64,000 nt of DNA, taken from contig NZ_QVAI01000001.1 in NCBI RefSeq assembly GCF_003427025.1, forward strand, positions 62,001 through 126,000, written 5' to 3'. Source of the DNA: Jiangella endophytica (GTDB taxonomy: Bacteria; Actinomycetota; Actinomycetes; Jiangellales; Jiangellaceae). The notes beneath the pieces are model-generated. The model did not search any database, had not been told where the DNA came from, and saw nothing but the letters and a program-made list of their open reading frames with translations. Every line of letters starts with the position of its first letter. The stretch's first letter is position 1. The translations under genes were made by a program, and so were the position numbers. Below are positions 17,521 through 25,369 of the stretch, in pieces.

Positions 17521-18436
17521 GAGTGAGCTCCGTCCATCGTGCCACTTCAGCGGTCGGTAGTCCGTACACCCGCAGCGCCGTGCCGCGCCGCACCATCGCC
17601 CTGTCCTCGGCGCAGAGGTCGTCGAGCGTCCGCGCCGACGCGGTGAGCGACGACGCGCGGGAGCCGGCCGGCAGGCAGATCGGCCAGTCCGAACCGATCA
17701 TGCACCGTTGCGCGCCGACGGCGGTCAGCGCCGCGGCGACCAGCCGGTCGACGTCGGCCGGCGCCGCGCCGCGCTGCTGCGTCAGCAGCCCCGACACCTT
17801 GATGACGACGTTCGGCCGGCCGGCGGCCGCGTCGAGGTCGTTCAGCCAGTCACCCGGGTCCGCGTGCGCGACGTTCGGCGGGTTGCCCAGGTGGTCGAGG
17901 ACGACGACCAGCCCGGGGTGCCGCTCGGTCAGTTCGGCGCCGACGCGGACGGCGCCGGCACCCATGTTCAGCTCCAGCACGACGCCGTGGTCGGCGAGGA
18001 CCGGCAGCAGCGCGGCGACGCCGGGCGGCACGTCCGCCCACGTGCCGCCGCCGGCCCGCATGCCGACGGGGCGGGCGTCGCCCCAGCGACGCAGCAGAGC
18101 GGCGAACTGGCGTGGTGTGCGGCCGGCGTAGCAGTGCAGGTTGCCGACGTAGCCGCCGATCAGGTCGGGACGGCGGCGGGCGGCCGCGCGCAGGGCGGCG
18201 GTCTCACCGGCGTCGCCGCGCGACGCCTCGACCAGCACGGACGTGACGACGCCGGTGCCGCCGGCCGACGCCGCGAGGTCGTCGAGGGCGAACGGGCGGT
18301 GGTGCGGGGAGCCGGGGCGGATCCAGCCGAAGCCCAGCGCCGGGTCCCAGAGGTGCACGTGGCAGTCGACGACGGGCTCACCGCCTGCCGCGGCGGTCTC
18401 GTCGGCCGGTCGCCGCGTCTTGACAGTGGTGCGCAC
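17510..18436 (-). CDS. amidohydrolase, L-fuconolactonase-like
   Basis: 308-residue metal-dependent TIM-barrel hydrolase of the amidohydrolase-2 group (COG3618). VDCHVHLWDP (23-32) carries the HxH metal site, LDHLGNP and the late GSDWP (about 247) supply further ligands. Fuconolactonases of this group open L-fucono-1,5-lactone to L-fuconate, step two of oxidative fucose breakdown; step one could be done by the aldo/keto reductase at 20353. The GTG start at 18436 is preceded by CATAGT at 8 nt (minus strand), a leaderless pattern, and the -35 area overlaps the TTATC-N7-GATAA dyad. It is co-transcribed with the GntR regulator. Confidence 0.82.
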   Translation of the reverse strand: MRTTVKTRRPADETAAAGGEPVVDCHVHLWDPALGFGWIRPGSPHHRPFALDDLAASAGGTGVVTSVLVEASRGDAGETAALRAAARRRPDLIGGYVGNLHCYAGRTPRQFAALLRRWGDARPVGMRAGGGTWADVPPGVAALLPVLADHGVVLELNMGAGAVRVGAELTERHPGLVVVLDHLGNPPNVAHADPGDWLNDLDAAAGRPNVVIKVSGLLTQQRGAAPADVDRLVAAALTAVGAQRCMIGSDWPICLPAGSRASSLTASARTLDDLCAEDRAMVRRGTALRVYGLPTAEVARWTELTRDD

Positions 18437-18444
18437 CGGACCAC

Positions 18445-18450
18445 ACTATG
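18445..18450 (-). promoter_or_regulatory. -10 box CATAGT of the fuconolactonase gene
   Basis: On the minus strand CATAGT lies 8 nt before the GTG at 18436; a CTTTGA 17 nt further upstream could be the -35 element. That element overlaps the inverted repeat at 18461-18477, so a protein bound there would block this promoter. Confidence 0.45.
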
Positions 18451-18460
18451 ACGCAATCGG

Positions 18461-18477
18461 TTATCGATCAAAGATAA
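18461..18477. promoter_or_regulatory. operator-like dyad TTATC-N7-GATAA
   Basis: TTATC (18461-18465) and GATAA (18473-18477) form a perfect 5-bp dyad with 7-nt centre in the 69-bp gap between the fuconolactonase gene and the divergent 616-residue protein gene. Its halves match those of the dyad at 7261-7276. It covers the expected -35 region of the leftward promoter and is placed to control both directions. Confidence 0.5.
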
Positions 18478-18505
18478 TCGCCACGAATCGGTTGTGAGGT
18501 GTGCA

Positions 18506-20356
18506 GTGCTCGTGTCGTCCCGGCGGCCGGCCGAGGTCCCGGAGTGGGCCCGGCTCCAGCGGCAGCTGTTCACCCAGCAGGACCACGCCTGGCGGGTGTT
18601 CGCCGACCGCTACACCGCGGACGACGGACGGCTGGTCTTCCACGACAAGCTCGGGCAGGGGTCCGACGACCGCGACGGTGTCGACGACTTCTACGAGGCG
18701 TTCTTCAACTGGCCGATGCTGTACCTGCTCGGCGGCAGCGACGACCTGCTCGCGGCCACCGAGCGGCACTGGGCCGGCGTCACCGCGCAGCTGACCGAGA
18801 TGGGCATGCTGGTCGACGGGTACGAGCGCGGCTACGACTGGTTCCACCAGGGCGAGAGCCTGCTGTTCTTCTATGCCCGCTGCATGGCGGGGCCCGGCGG
18901 CCCGCGGGTGGAACAGGCCCGCCGATTCGCCGATCTCTACCTGCCGGGCGGGCCGAACTACGACCCCGAGCACCGGATCATCCGCGCGCCGCACAACGGC
19001 GCGGCCGGACCACGCTGGGGGTTCGGCGACCACGAGGTCGCGTTCCCGTGGAGCCTGCCGCTGCGGCCGTACGGGCTGCCCCTGGACTGGCTCGGCTACG
19101 ACTCGTTCGACGAGCTGGTGGCCGACCCGGCGAAGGCGCGCGCCTACGGCCGCGAGATGTGGGACCGCATGGGTCGCGGCGACACCTTCGCCAACGTGCT
19201 CTCGACCAGCCTCGCCGTGCACGCCTGGCTGCTCACCGGCGAGCAGCGCTACGCCGACTGGGTGGTCGAGTACGTCGGCGCGTGGCGGGACCGCTGGGCC
19301 GGCGGGCCGGTCGTCCCGGACAACGCGGGGCTGAGCGGCCAGGTGGGCGAGTACCTCGGCGGACGGTGGTACGGCGGCCACTACGGCTGGTCCTGGCCGC
19401 ACGGACTGCAGTCGATGGCCTGCGCCGCCGTCGTCGCCGGCACCAACGCGGCATTCGTCACCGGCGACGACGCCTTCCTCGACCTCGCCCGCAACCCGTT
19501 CGACGTCGCGCTCGAGCAGGCCGAGCGGCGCCGCCCGGACGACGTCGGCTCCGTCACTTCGCGCTGGACGCGCCACCTCGACGGGCTGGGCGACCGGCCG
19601 ACGCTGATGGTGCCGCACCGCCGCGGCGACGCCGGCTGGTTCGACTGGAACGTCCCGCCGACGCAGTACCTGATCTGGCTGTGGCATTTCGGCCGCGCCG
19701 ACGAGGACCTGCGCCGCGTCGACGCGTTGCGGGCCGGCGCCTCGTGGGACTGGCGCGCCGTCCACGACCAGCGGACGAAGGAGGAGAACGGCCACGAGGA
19801 GCCGTGGTTCGAGTACCTCGCCGGCCGCAACCCGGACTATCCCGAGCGGGCCTTGCGCAGCGCGCTCGCCACCAGCGCGCAACGCCTCGACGAGATCGCC
19901 CGCGACGACACCGACCCGGTCGCCGGGCCGTCGGCGCTCGACATCCACCTCTGGCAGAACCGCAACCCCGTCGTCACCGAGATCCTGCTGCAGCTGACCA
20001 CGGGCACGCCGCAGGTGCTCTACAACGGCTCTCCGGCGCACCTGCAGCTGCGCTGGTTCCACGGCGACGGCGTGCGACCCGGCCTGCCCGACGACGTCGC
20101 CGCGCTGGTGACGTCGATCGACCCGGAACGGACCGTCGTCGAGCTGGTCAACACCGGTGACCGGCCGCGGACGCTGGTCGTGCAGGGCGGCTCGTTCGCC
20201 GAGCACCGCATCCGCACCGTCGCCCTCGACGACGCGCCGCCGGAGCCCGTCGGCGGGCCGCGGGTCACGGTCCGGCTGGAGCCGCGGGCGCAGGCCCGGC
20301 TCACGCTCGAGCTGGCGCTGCGCGCCGTCACGCCGACGCTGGTCGCGGGCGCATGA
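18506..20356 (+). CDS. hypothetical protein, possible carbohydrate-active helical-barrel enzyme
   Basis: About 616 residues, family not recognised. The first 500 residues are rich in Trp, Tyr, Asp and Gly in helical context (DDFYEAFFNWPMLYLL, GYDWFHQGESLLFFYARC, GWSWPHGLQSMACAA), the look of an (alpha/alpha)6-barrel sugar-active protein; the last 120 residues look like beta strands of a sandwich. No signal peptide is seen, so it is probably cytoplasmic. Start GTG 18506 has GAGG 6 nt upstream; GTG 18494 and 18512 are also possible. It is coupled by ATGA to the L-fucose-dehydrogenase-like gene and faces fuconolactonase across a shared operator, so it probably acts in deoxysugar metabolism. A function cannot be named. 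Confidence 0.8.
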   Translation: MLVSSRRPAEVPEWARLQRQLFTQQDHAWRVFADRYTADDGRLVFHDKLGQGSDDRDGVDDFYEAFFNWPMLYLLGGSDDLLAATERHWAGVTAQLTEMGMLVDGYERGYDWFHQGESLLFFYARCMAGPGGPRVEQARRFADLYLPGGPNYDPEHRIIRAPHNGAAGPRWGFGDHEVAFPWSLPLRPYGLPLDWLGYDSFDELVADPAKARAYGREMWDRMGRGDTFANVLSTSLAVHAWLLTGEQRYADWVVEYVGAWRDRWAGGPVVPDNAGLSGQVGEYLGGRWYGGHYGWSWPHGLQSMACAAVVAGTNAAFVTGDDAFLDLARNPFDVALEQAERRRPDDVGSVTSRWTRHLDGLGDRPTLMVPHRRGDAGWFDWNVPPTQYLIWLWHFGRADEDLRRVDALRAGASWDWRAVHDQRTKEENGHEEPWFEYLAGRNPDYPERALRSALATSAQRLDEIARDDTDPVAGPSALDIHLWQNRNPVVTEILLQLTTGTPQVLYNGSPAHLQLRWFHGDGVRPGLPDDVAALVTSIDPERTVVELVNTGDRPRTLVVQGGSFAEHRIRTVALDDAPPEPVGGPRVTVRLEPRAQARLTLELALRAVTPTLVAGA

Positions 20357-21258
20357 CGGTCGTGCTGCCGCGCCTGGGCATCGGGACCGCGGCGTTCGGC
20401 GGGCTGTTCACGCCGGTCGCGGACTCGGACGCGCTCGACGCGGTGCGCGTCGCGGCCGAGCTGGGCGTCGGCTACTTCGACACCGCGCCGCGCTACGGGC
20501 ACGGACTGGCCGAGGAACGGCTGGCCCGCGGGCTGCGCGAGACCGGCGCCGACGCGGTCGTGTCGACGAAGGTGGGCTGGCTGCTGGGCGCCGGCGACGC
20601 CGTGGCGCCCGACTGGACCGAGCGCGGCATCCGCGCGTCGCTGGAGTCCAGCCTGGACCGGCTCGGCCGCGACCACGTCGACATCGCGTTCCTGCACGAT
20701 CCGGACGACGCGGCCGACGCGGTTCGGCGCTCGGCCTACCCGGCGCTGCGCCGGCTGCGCGACGAGGGCGTGGTGCGGGCCATCGGCTTCGGGATGAACC
20801 ACGCCGACCCGCTGGCCGCGCTGGTCCGCGAGTTCGACGTCGACGTCGTCCTGATCGCCGGGCGATTCACGCTGCTCGACCACCGTGCGCTCACCACGCT
20901 GCTGCCGACCTGCGCGGCCACCGCGACACGGGTGGTCGTCGGCGGGGTCTTCAACACCGGGCTGCTGGCCGAGCCGTCGGCCGCGGCGAGGTACGACTAC
21001 CGGCCGGTCGACGCCGCGGTCCTGGACCGGGCGCTGCGCTGCCAGGAGATCTGCGCCGCCTACGACGTCCCGCTGGCCGCGGCGGCCGTGCAGTTCCCGC
21101 TGCTGCACCCGGCGGTCGGCACCGTGCTCGTGGGCTGCCGGTCCGGCGCCGAGGTCGCCGCGAACGTCGAGGCGGCCGGTCGGGAGATCCCGGCGCCGCT
21201 GTGGGCGGAGCTGGCCGCGGCCGGCTACGTCCCGGCCGGGCTGCTGACCGCCGTGTAG
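20353..21258 (+). CDS. aldo/keto reductase, L-fucose (D-threo-aldose) dehydrogenase-like
   Basis: 301-residue AKR with the full tetrad: Asp43 and Tyr48 in FDTAPRYG, Lys73 in STKVGW and His115 in FLHDPD. Its length, short loops and the LGIGTAAFGGLF start fit the D-threo-aldose 1-dehydrogenase group that oxidises L-fucose to the lactone with NAD(P). The lactone is the substrate expected for the amidohydrolase encoded just upstream on the other strand. It overlaps the previous gene by ATGA and its 3' end overlaps the converging Nif3-like gene by 34 nt. Confidence 0.88.
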   Translation: MTVVLPRLGIGTAAFGGLFTPVADSDALDAVRVAAELGVGYFDTAPRYGHGLAEERLARGLRETGADAVVSTKVGWLLGAGDAVAPDWTERGIRASLESSLDRLGRDHVDIAFLHDPDDAADAVRRSAYPALRRLRDEGVVRAIGFGMNHADPLAALVREFDVDVVLIAGRFTLLDHRALTTLLPTCAATATRVVVGGVFNTGLLAEPSAAARYDYRPVDAAVLDRALRCQEICAAYDVPLAAAAVQFPLLHPAVGTVLVGCRSGAEVAANVEAAGREIPAPLWAELAAAGYVPAGLLTAV

Positions 21259-22064
21259 GCGTCGGGCGTCGCGACGAATCGCACGGCGACGTCCGGGACC
21301 AGCGCGGCCAGCCACTCGGCGAAGAACCGCATGCCGGCCTGCTCGGACGGCACGTGCCCGGCGACGACCAGTCCTGCGGGCGACCCGCCGCGGCCGGCCA
21401 GCCAGGCCGCGTCGGTGGCGTACGAGCCGGTCTCCCACTCGTGCGCCTCGCCGATGACGACGGCGTCGACGTCGTCGCGGCGCAGCAGGGTGCGGTTGCG
21501 CGCGAAACCGCGGTTGCCGAGGTCGAGCCCGACCCGGGTCACCGGCAGCGCGGGATCGCCGACGAACCGTGGCGCCCGCGCCCCCAGCGCCGTCGCGACG
21601 TGGGCCGCGAGCAGGCCGAGCGTGGTGGGTGCGACGGTGCACAGCGCGACGCCCGCGGCGGCCGGCTCCGGGTCGAGCGTCCAGCCCAAGGCCCGCGCGA
21701 CGCCCTCGTCGACGCCGTCGGGGCGGCGCCGGTGCCAGCCGTCGTGGTAGTGGCACACCACCAGCCCGCGCTCGGCGATGAACGCTTGTTTGGCGAGGTA
21801 GACGGGGTCCTGTTCGGCCTCGAGGTCGGGGCCCGCGGCGCCCAGGTGGTCGTAGAACGGCGCCTCGTGGGTGATGACGACGTTGGCGCCGGCGGCCGCC
21901 GCCCGGTCGAGCACGTCGAGCGTGGCGAGGGTCGTGACGGCGACCCCCGCGGCGACGGTGTCCGGGTCGCCCGCCACGACGCCGTCGACGGTGGTCGGAC
22001 GGGGCGGCGCGCCGTCGGCCGCGGCGATGCGGGCCATCAGGGCGGCTGCGGTCAGCGTCGTCAC
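21225..22064 (-). CDS. Nif3-like dinuclear metal centre protein
   Basis: 279-residue member of the Nif3/GTP-cyclohydrolase-I-type-2 fold. ITHEAPFYDHLG carries the first metal-binding His, and later VVAGHVPSEQAGM supplies the last His/Glu pair. The biochemical role of the family is poorly defined. GTG 22064 is chosen because the longer frame begins with a TTG at 22073 with no ribosome-binding site. The last 34 nt lie antisense to the end of the aldo/keto reductase gene. The DUF998 gene ends 10 nt upstream, so it may close the exporter operon. Confidence 0.78.
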   Translation of the reverse strand: MTTLTAAALMARIAAADGAPPRPTTVDGVVAGDPDTVAAGVAVTTLATLDVLDRAAAAGANVVITHEAPFYDHLGAAGPDLEAEQDPVYLAKQAFIAERGLVVCHYHDGWHRRRPDGVDEGVARALGWTLDPEPAAAGVALCTVAPTTLGLLAAHVATALGARAPRFVGDPALPVTRVGLDLGNRGFARNRTLLRRDDVDAVVIGEAHEWETGSYATDAAWLAGRGGSPAGLVVAGHVPSEQAGMRFFAEWLAALVPDVAVRFVATPDAYTAVSSPAGT

Positions 22065-22074
22065 GGCACTCAAC

Positions 22075-22659
22075 CTAGGCCGCCGCGAACAGCACCGCCA
22101 GCCACGTCCATCCGACGACGATGGTCAGCCGCTGCCAGAGCCCGGTTCGCGCGTCGTCGGCCTCCCAGCCGATCCCGAACCGGGCGAACAGCAGCCCGCT
22201 GGCCAGCGCCGTCGCGACGGAGCACCAGCGCAGCCAGCCGTCCGGCCCGGTGACCGCGGTCAGCACGGCGGTCACCGGCAGCCCGAGGAACAGCAGCGCG
22301 CCGACGTTGTCGTGCCAGCGGTGCGCCCGGGTGAACTGCTCCGGCGTCGACGACGGGGTGCCGGGCGGGTAGCCGCGCATCGGGTCCATCCGCCAGACGC
22401 CGGACGCGGCGAGCGCCAGCCCGAGCACGGCCACCGCGGCAGCGACCCATGGCAGGCCGGCGTCGACCCACAGCCCGGCGGCGCCGACGAGCAACCCGGC
22501 GCCGCCCACCAGGAAGTTCGTCGTCTGGATCCAGCCGCGCCGGCCCAGCGCCAGCGCGCTGACCGGGTGGTAGAGCGGCCGGTAGCCCGGGCGCAGCCAC
22601 CCGTCGACGGTGAACACGACGACGAACAGGGCCGCCGCGGCCGACCCGGTCAGTCCCAC
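22075..22659 (-). CDS. DUF998-type integral membrane protein
   Basis: 194 residues with about five to six hydrophobic helices. YHPVSALALGRRGWIQTTNF after the first helix and FTRAHRWHDNVGALLF in the middle are typical of DUF998 proteins, whose function is unknown. The GTG start overlaps the stop of the ABC-2 permease gene by 10 nt, so the three genes ATPase, permease and this protein form one operon. It may assist the exporter, which is inference from position only. Confidence 0.8.
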   Translation of the reverse strand: MGLTGSAAAALFVVVFTVDGWLRPGYRPLYHPVSALALGRRGWIQTTNFLVGGAGLLVGAAGLWVDAGLPWVAAAVAVLGLALAASGVWRMDPMRGYPPGTPSSTPEQFTRAHRWHDNVGALLFLGLPVTAVLTAVTGPDGWLRWCSVATALASGLLFARFGIGWEADDARTGLWQRLTIVVGWTWLAVLFAAA

Positions 22660-23420
22660 CGGAACGCCACCGCGGCCACGACGGCGCCGACCACCGTCGC
22701 GACGGCCAGCGCGATGAGGTGCGCCCCGTCCACCGGCGTGCCCGCCCAGGCGTCGGAGAGCGCCTCGACGGACGCACCGAACGGCAGCCACTCGCCGACC
22801 CGGGCCACCGCGGACGGCAGCGCGTCGGTGCCGCCGAACAGCCCGCCGAGTGCGCCGAGCGCGAAGAAGCCGACCAGGCCGATCGCGACCGCCGAGTTCG
22901 GCGTCGGCGCCACCGCCGCGACGATCATCCCGGCGGCGTACATCGCCGCGATCGCCAGCGCCACCACGCCGAGCGCGGCCCAGCCGTTCACCGGCGGCCG
23001 CGCCCCGAACGCGAGCAGCGCCACCCCGAACGCGATGCCGATGCCGATCACCGCCTGCACGAGGCTCACCACCAGCTGCGCGACCAGCACCATCGCCGGC
23101 GACGCCGGGGTGACGGCGAGCCGGCGCAGGATGCCGGAGCGGCGGTAGTAGGCGAGGAAACTGGGCATGTTCACGATGCCGATGGTGGCCAGCACGATCG
23201 TGAACACCAGCGGCAGCACGTACACGTCGAGCGCGGACCGGCCGTGCGCGATCTCCTCGTCCGACGCCGCCGACGCGTTCATGACCATGATCAGCAGCGG
23301 CAGCCCGATGGGCACCACCAGCCCGGCGGTGTCGCGGATCACCATCTTGGCCTCGCACACCATCAGGGCGACCCAGGCCGCCGGTCCCGGCCGGTGGGCG
23401 GTGATCGTCGCGGTGCTCAT
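22650..23420 (-). CDS. ABC-2 type exporter permease
   Basis: 256 residues with six membrane helices. The YYRRSGILRRLAVTPASPAM element after the second helix is a signature of ABC-2 exporter permeases such as YhfI/DrrB-like and LnrMN proteins. It overlaps the ATPase stop by 4 nt (ATGA), making a stoichiometric pair. The exporter is divergent from a sensor kinase and response regulator, an arrangement typical of antibiotic- or lipid-stress-responsive exporters. The substrate is unknown. Confidence 0.88.
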   Translation of the reverse strand: MSTATITAHRPGPAAWVALMVCEAKMVIRDTAGLVVPIGLPLLIMVMNASAASDEEIAHGRSALDVYVLPLVFTIVLATIGIVNMPSFLAYYRRSGILRRLAVTPASPAMVLVAQLVVSLVQAVIGIGIAFGVALLAFGARPPVNGWAALGVVALAIAAMYAAGMIVAAVAPTPNSAVAIGLVGFFALGALGGLFGGTDALPSAVARVGEWLPFGASVEALSDAWAGTPVDGAHLIALAVATVVGAVVAAVAFRWD

Positions 23421-24151
23421 GCCGCCTCCTCCTCGTACTCCGGCTCCCGGCCGGTCAGGGCGACGAAGGCGTCCTCGAGAGTCGTGGTGCCGGCCCGATC
23501 GACGATCCCGGCCGGGGTGTCCAGCGCGATCACCCGACCGGCGTCCAGCAGCGCGACCCGGTCGCAGAGCCGCTCGACCTCGTCCATCGCGTGGCTGACC
23601 AGCACGACGGTCTCGTCGCGCAGGCTCTCGACGGCCGACCACATGCGCCGCCGTGCGCGGGGGTCCAACCCGGTCGTCAGCTCGTCCAGGATCACCACGC
23701 GCGGCCGGCCGGTCAGCGCCAGCGCGATCGACAGCCGCTGCTGCTGGCCGCCGGAGAGCGACTCGAACCGGGTCCGGCGCTGCCCGTGCAGGTCGACGAG
23801 GTCCAGCAGCTCGTCCGCGGGCCGCGGATCGGGGTAGAAGGTGCGGTACAGGCCGATCAGCTCGGCGACGGTGAGCGCGCCGTGCAGGTACGACTGCTGC
23901 AGCTGCACGCCGAGCACCTGGCTCAGGGCGGCGCGGTCACGGCGCGGGTTGAGGCCCAGCACGCTGACGCTGCCGCGGTCCGGCGCCCGCAGCCCGGCGA
24001 TCATCTCGACGGTCGTGGTCTTGCCGGCGCCGTTGACGCCGAGGACACCCAGCACCTCGCCGGGTGCCACCCGCAGGCTGATGTCGTCGACCGCGACGGT
24101 GTCGCCGTACCGCTTGTGCACGTGGTCGACGACGATGGTGGATTCGCTCAT
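23417..24151 (-). CDS. ABC exporter ATP-binding protein
   Basis: 244-residue ABC ATPase with Walker A GVNGAGKTTT (38-47), signature ESLSGGQQQRL, Walker B VVILDEL and the switch His in LVSHAMDE. The Walker B/D-loop reads DELTTGLDP, the Thr-containing form common in actinobacterial exporters. The ATG at 24151 follows a minus-strand TAGCGT by 6 nt, so the gene appears leaderless. It energises the ABC-2 permease encoded just downstream. Confidence 0.92.
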   Translation of the reverse strand: MSESTIVVDHVHKRYGDTVAVDDISLRVAPGEVLGVLGVNGAGKTTTVEMIAGLRAPDRGSVSVLGLNPRRDRAALSQVLGVQLQQSYLHGALTVAELIGLYRTFYPDPRPADELLDLVDLHGQRRTRFESLSGGQQQRLSIALALTGRPRVVILDELTTGLDPRARRRMWSAVESLRDETVVLVSHAMDEVERLCDRVALLDAGRVIALDTPAGIVDRAGTTTLEDAFVALTGREPEYEEEAA

Positions 24152-24157
24152 GCCTCG

Positions 24158-24163
24158 ACGCTA
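24158..24163 (-). promoter_or_regulatory. -10 box TAGCGT of the exporter operon
   Basis: On the minus strand TAGCGT precedes the ATPase ATG by 6 nt, matching the leaderless pattern. The 13-bp inverted repeat at 24188-24226 starts about 25 bp upstream, where an activator or repressor could act. Confidence 0.5.
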
Positions 24164-24187
24164 GGGACCGGCCGTAGGCGCCCGCGC

Positions 24188-24226
24188 GTGCCGGAAGTCA
24201 GGAATCGCCGGCATGACTTCCGGCAC
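24188..24226. promoter_or_regulatory. 13-bp inverted repeat in a divergent promoter region
   Basis: GTGCCGGAAGTCA (24188-24200) is repeated exactly in inverted form at 24214-24226 with a 13-nt spacer. It lies between the divergent leaderless promoters of the exporter operon and the sensor-kinase operon, ending just where the kinase -35 region is expected. The spacing of half-sites, one per two helical turns or so, suits a dimeric NarL/LuxR-type regulator, most likely the one encoded at 25366. Confidence 0.6.
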
Positions 24227-24249
24227 CCCCGGCGCGGTGGCGCGGCCCC

Positions 24250-24255
24250 TATGGT
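24250..24255 (+). promoter_or_regulatory. -10 box TATGGT of the sensor-kinase gene
   Basis: TATGGT lies 7 nt before the ATG at 24263 and fits the leaderless TANNNT pattern. It supports ATG 24263 over ATG 24251. Confidence 0.5.
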
Positions 24256-24262
24256 GGATGAC

Positions 24263-25369
24263 ATGCGTCGACTCGGTCCGGAGGAGTGGTCGGGTCTGGC
24301 GATGCTCGTGGTCTGCGCCGGCATCGGCATCCCGGTCGTGCTCGGCGCCGCCGACCCGGACATCCCGGCGGCCCTGTGGGTCGCGGTGTACACAGCCTGG
24401 TTCGTCGCGATCGTGGCGGCCGCCGCGCTGGAGGAGCGGCGCGGCACCCAGCGCGCCGTCTACGCCGTGTCCGTCGTGTTGTCCTGGGTGGTCGTCGTGA
24501 CGGTGCCGGGCGGCGGCCTGCTGCCGGTGCTGCTGGTGGTCGTCGCGGCCGTCGGCACCGAGGTGGTGCGGCTGCCGGCCAGCCTCGTGGTGGTCGCGCT
24601 GAACACGGTCGTCATCGGCATCACCCTGGCCCGCGGCGGCAACGACGCCACCGGCCTGCTCGTCGGGGTGGGGTTCTACGCCCTGATCCAGGTCGCCTCC
24701 GTGTTCAGCGTCGCCGCGATCCGGCGCGAGCAGCAGCTGCGCCGTGACCTGGCCGAGGCGCACGTCGAGCAGCAGACCGCGAGTGTGCTGCTCGCCGACG
24801 CCGCCCGAACGGCCGAGCGGCTGCGCATCTCCCGCGAGCTGCACGACCTCATCGGGCACCAGCTCACGGTGCTGACGCTGGAGCTGGAGGCCGCGCGGCA
24901 CCGGCCGGGCGAGGCCGCGCGCGAGCACGTCGAGCGGGCCGGCCGGGTCGCGCGCGAGCTGCTCGGCGACGTCCGGGCCACCGTCGGCGAGCTGCGCACC
25001 GCCCCGGCCACCGACCTGCGCGAGGCGCTGCGCAGCGTCGGGCGCGACGTGCCCGGCCTGGACGTCGCGGTCGAGGTGGACGACGCGGTCCAGGTCGACG
25101 AGGAGCAGACCGCCGCGCTGGTGCGGGCCATGCAGGAGATCGTCACGAACACGCTGCGGCATGCCGGCGCGCGCGAGCTCTGGGTCGAGGTCGCCCGCGA
25201 CGGCGAGGCGGTCACGCTCACGGCGGTCGACGACGGCCGGGGCGCCGCCACGCCGATCGCCGGCAACGGCCTGCGCGGGCTGGCCGAGCGGTTCGCGGCC
25301 CTCGGCGGCGCGGTCGACTACGACGGCCGCGACGGCTTCCGCGTCCTCGCCCGGGTGCCGGCCCGATGA
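24263..25369 (+). CDS. NarL-type sensor histidine kinase
   Basis: 368 residues: four to six N-terminal membrane helices (about 8-150), a short coiled linker, a HisKA_3 dimerisation domain with the phospho-acceptor His194 in SRELHDLIGHQL, and a HATPase domain (MQEIVTNTLRHAG is the N box; VDDGRGA and GNGLRGLAER the G boxes). With so little extracytoplasmic sequence it belongs to the intramembrane-sensing group such as DesK/LiaS, which watch membrane state or cell-envelope drugs. ATG 24263 is chosen by the TATGGT leaderless box. The response regulator gene overlaps by ATGA. Confidence 0.9.
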   Translation: MRRLGPEEWSGLAMLVVCAGIGIPVVLGAADPDIPAALWVAVYTAWFVAIVAAAALEERRGTQRAVYAVSVVLSWVVVVTVPGGGLLPVLLVVVAAVGTEVVRLPASLVVVALNTVVIGITLARGGNDATGLLVGVGFYALIQVASVFSVAAIRREQQLRRDLAEAHVEQQTASVLLADAARTAERLRISRELHDLIGHQLTVLTLELEAARHRPGEAAREHVERAGRVARELLGDVRATVGELRTAPATDLREALRSVGRDVPGLDVAVEVDDAVQVDEEQTAALVRAMQEIVTNTLRHAGARELWVEVARDGEAVTLTAVDDGRGAATPIAGNGLRGLAERFAALGGAVDYDGRDGFRVLARVPAR

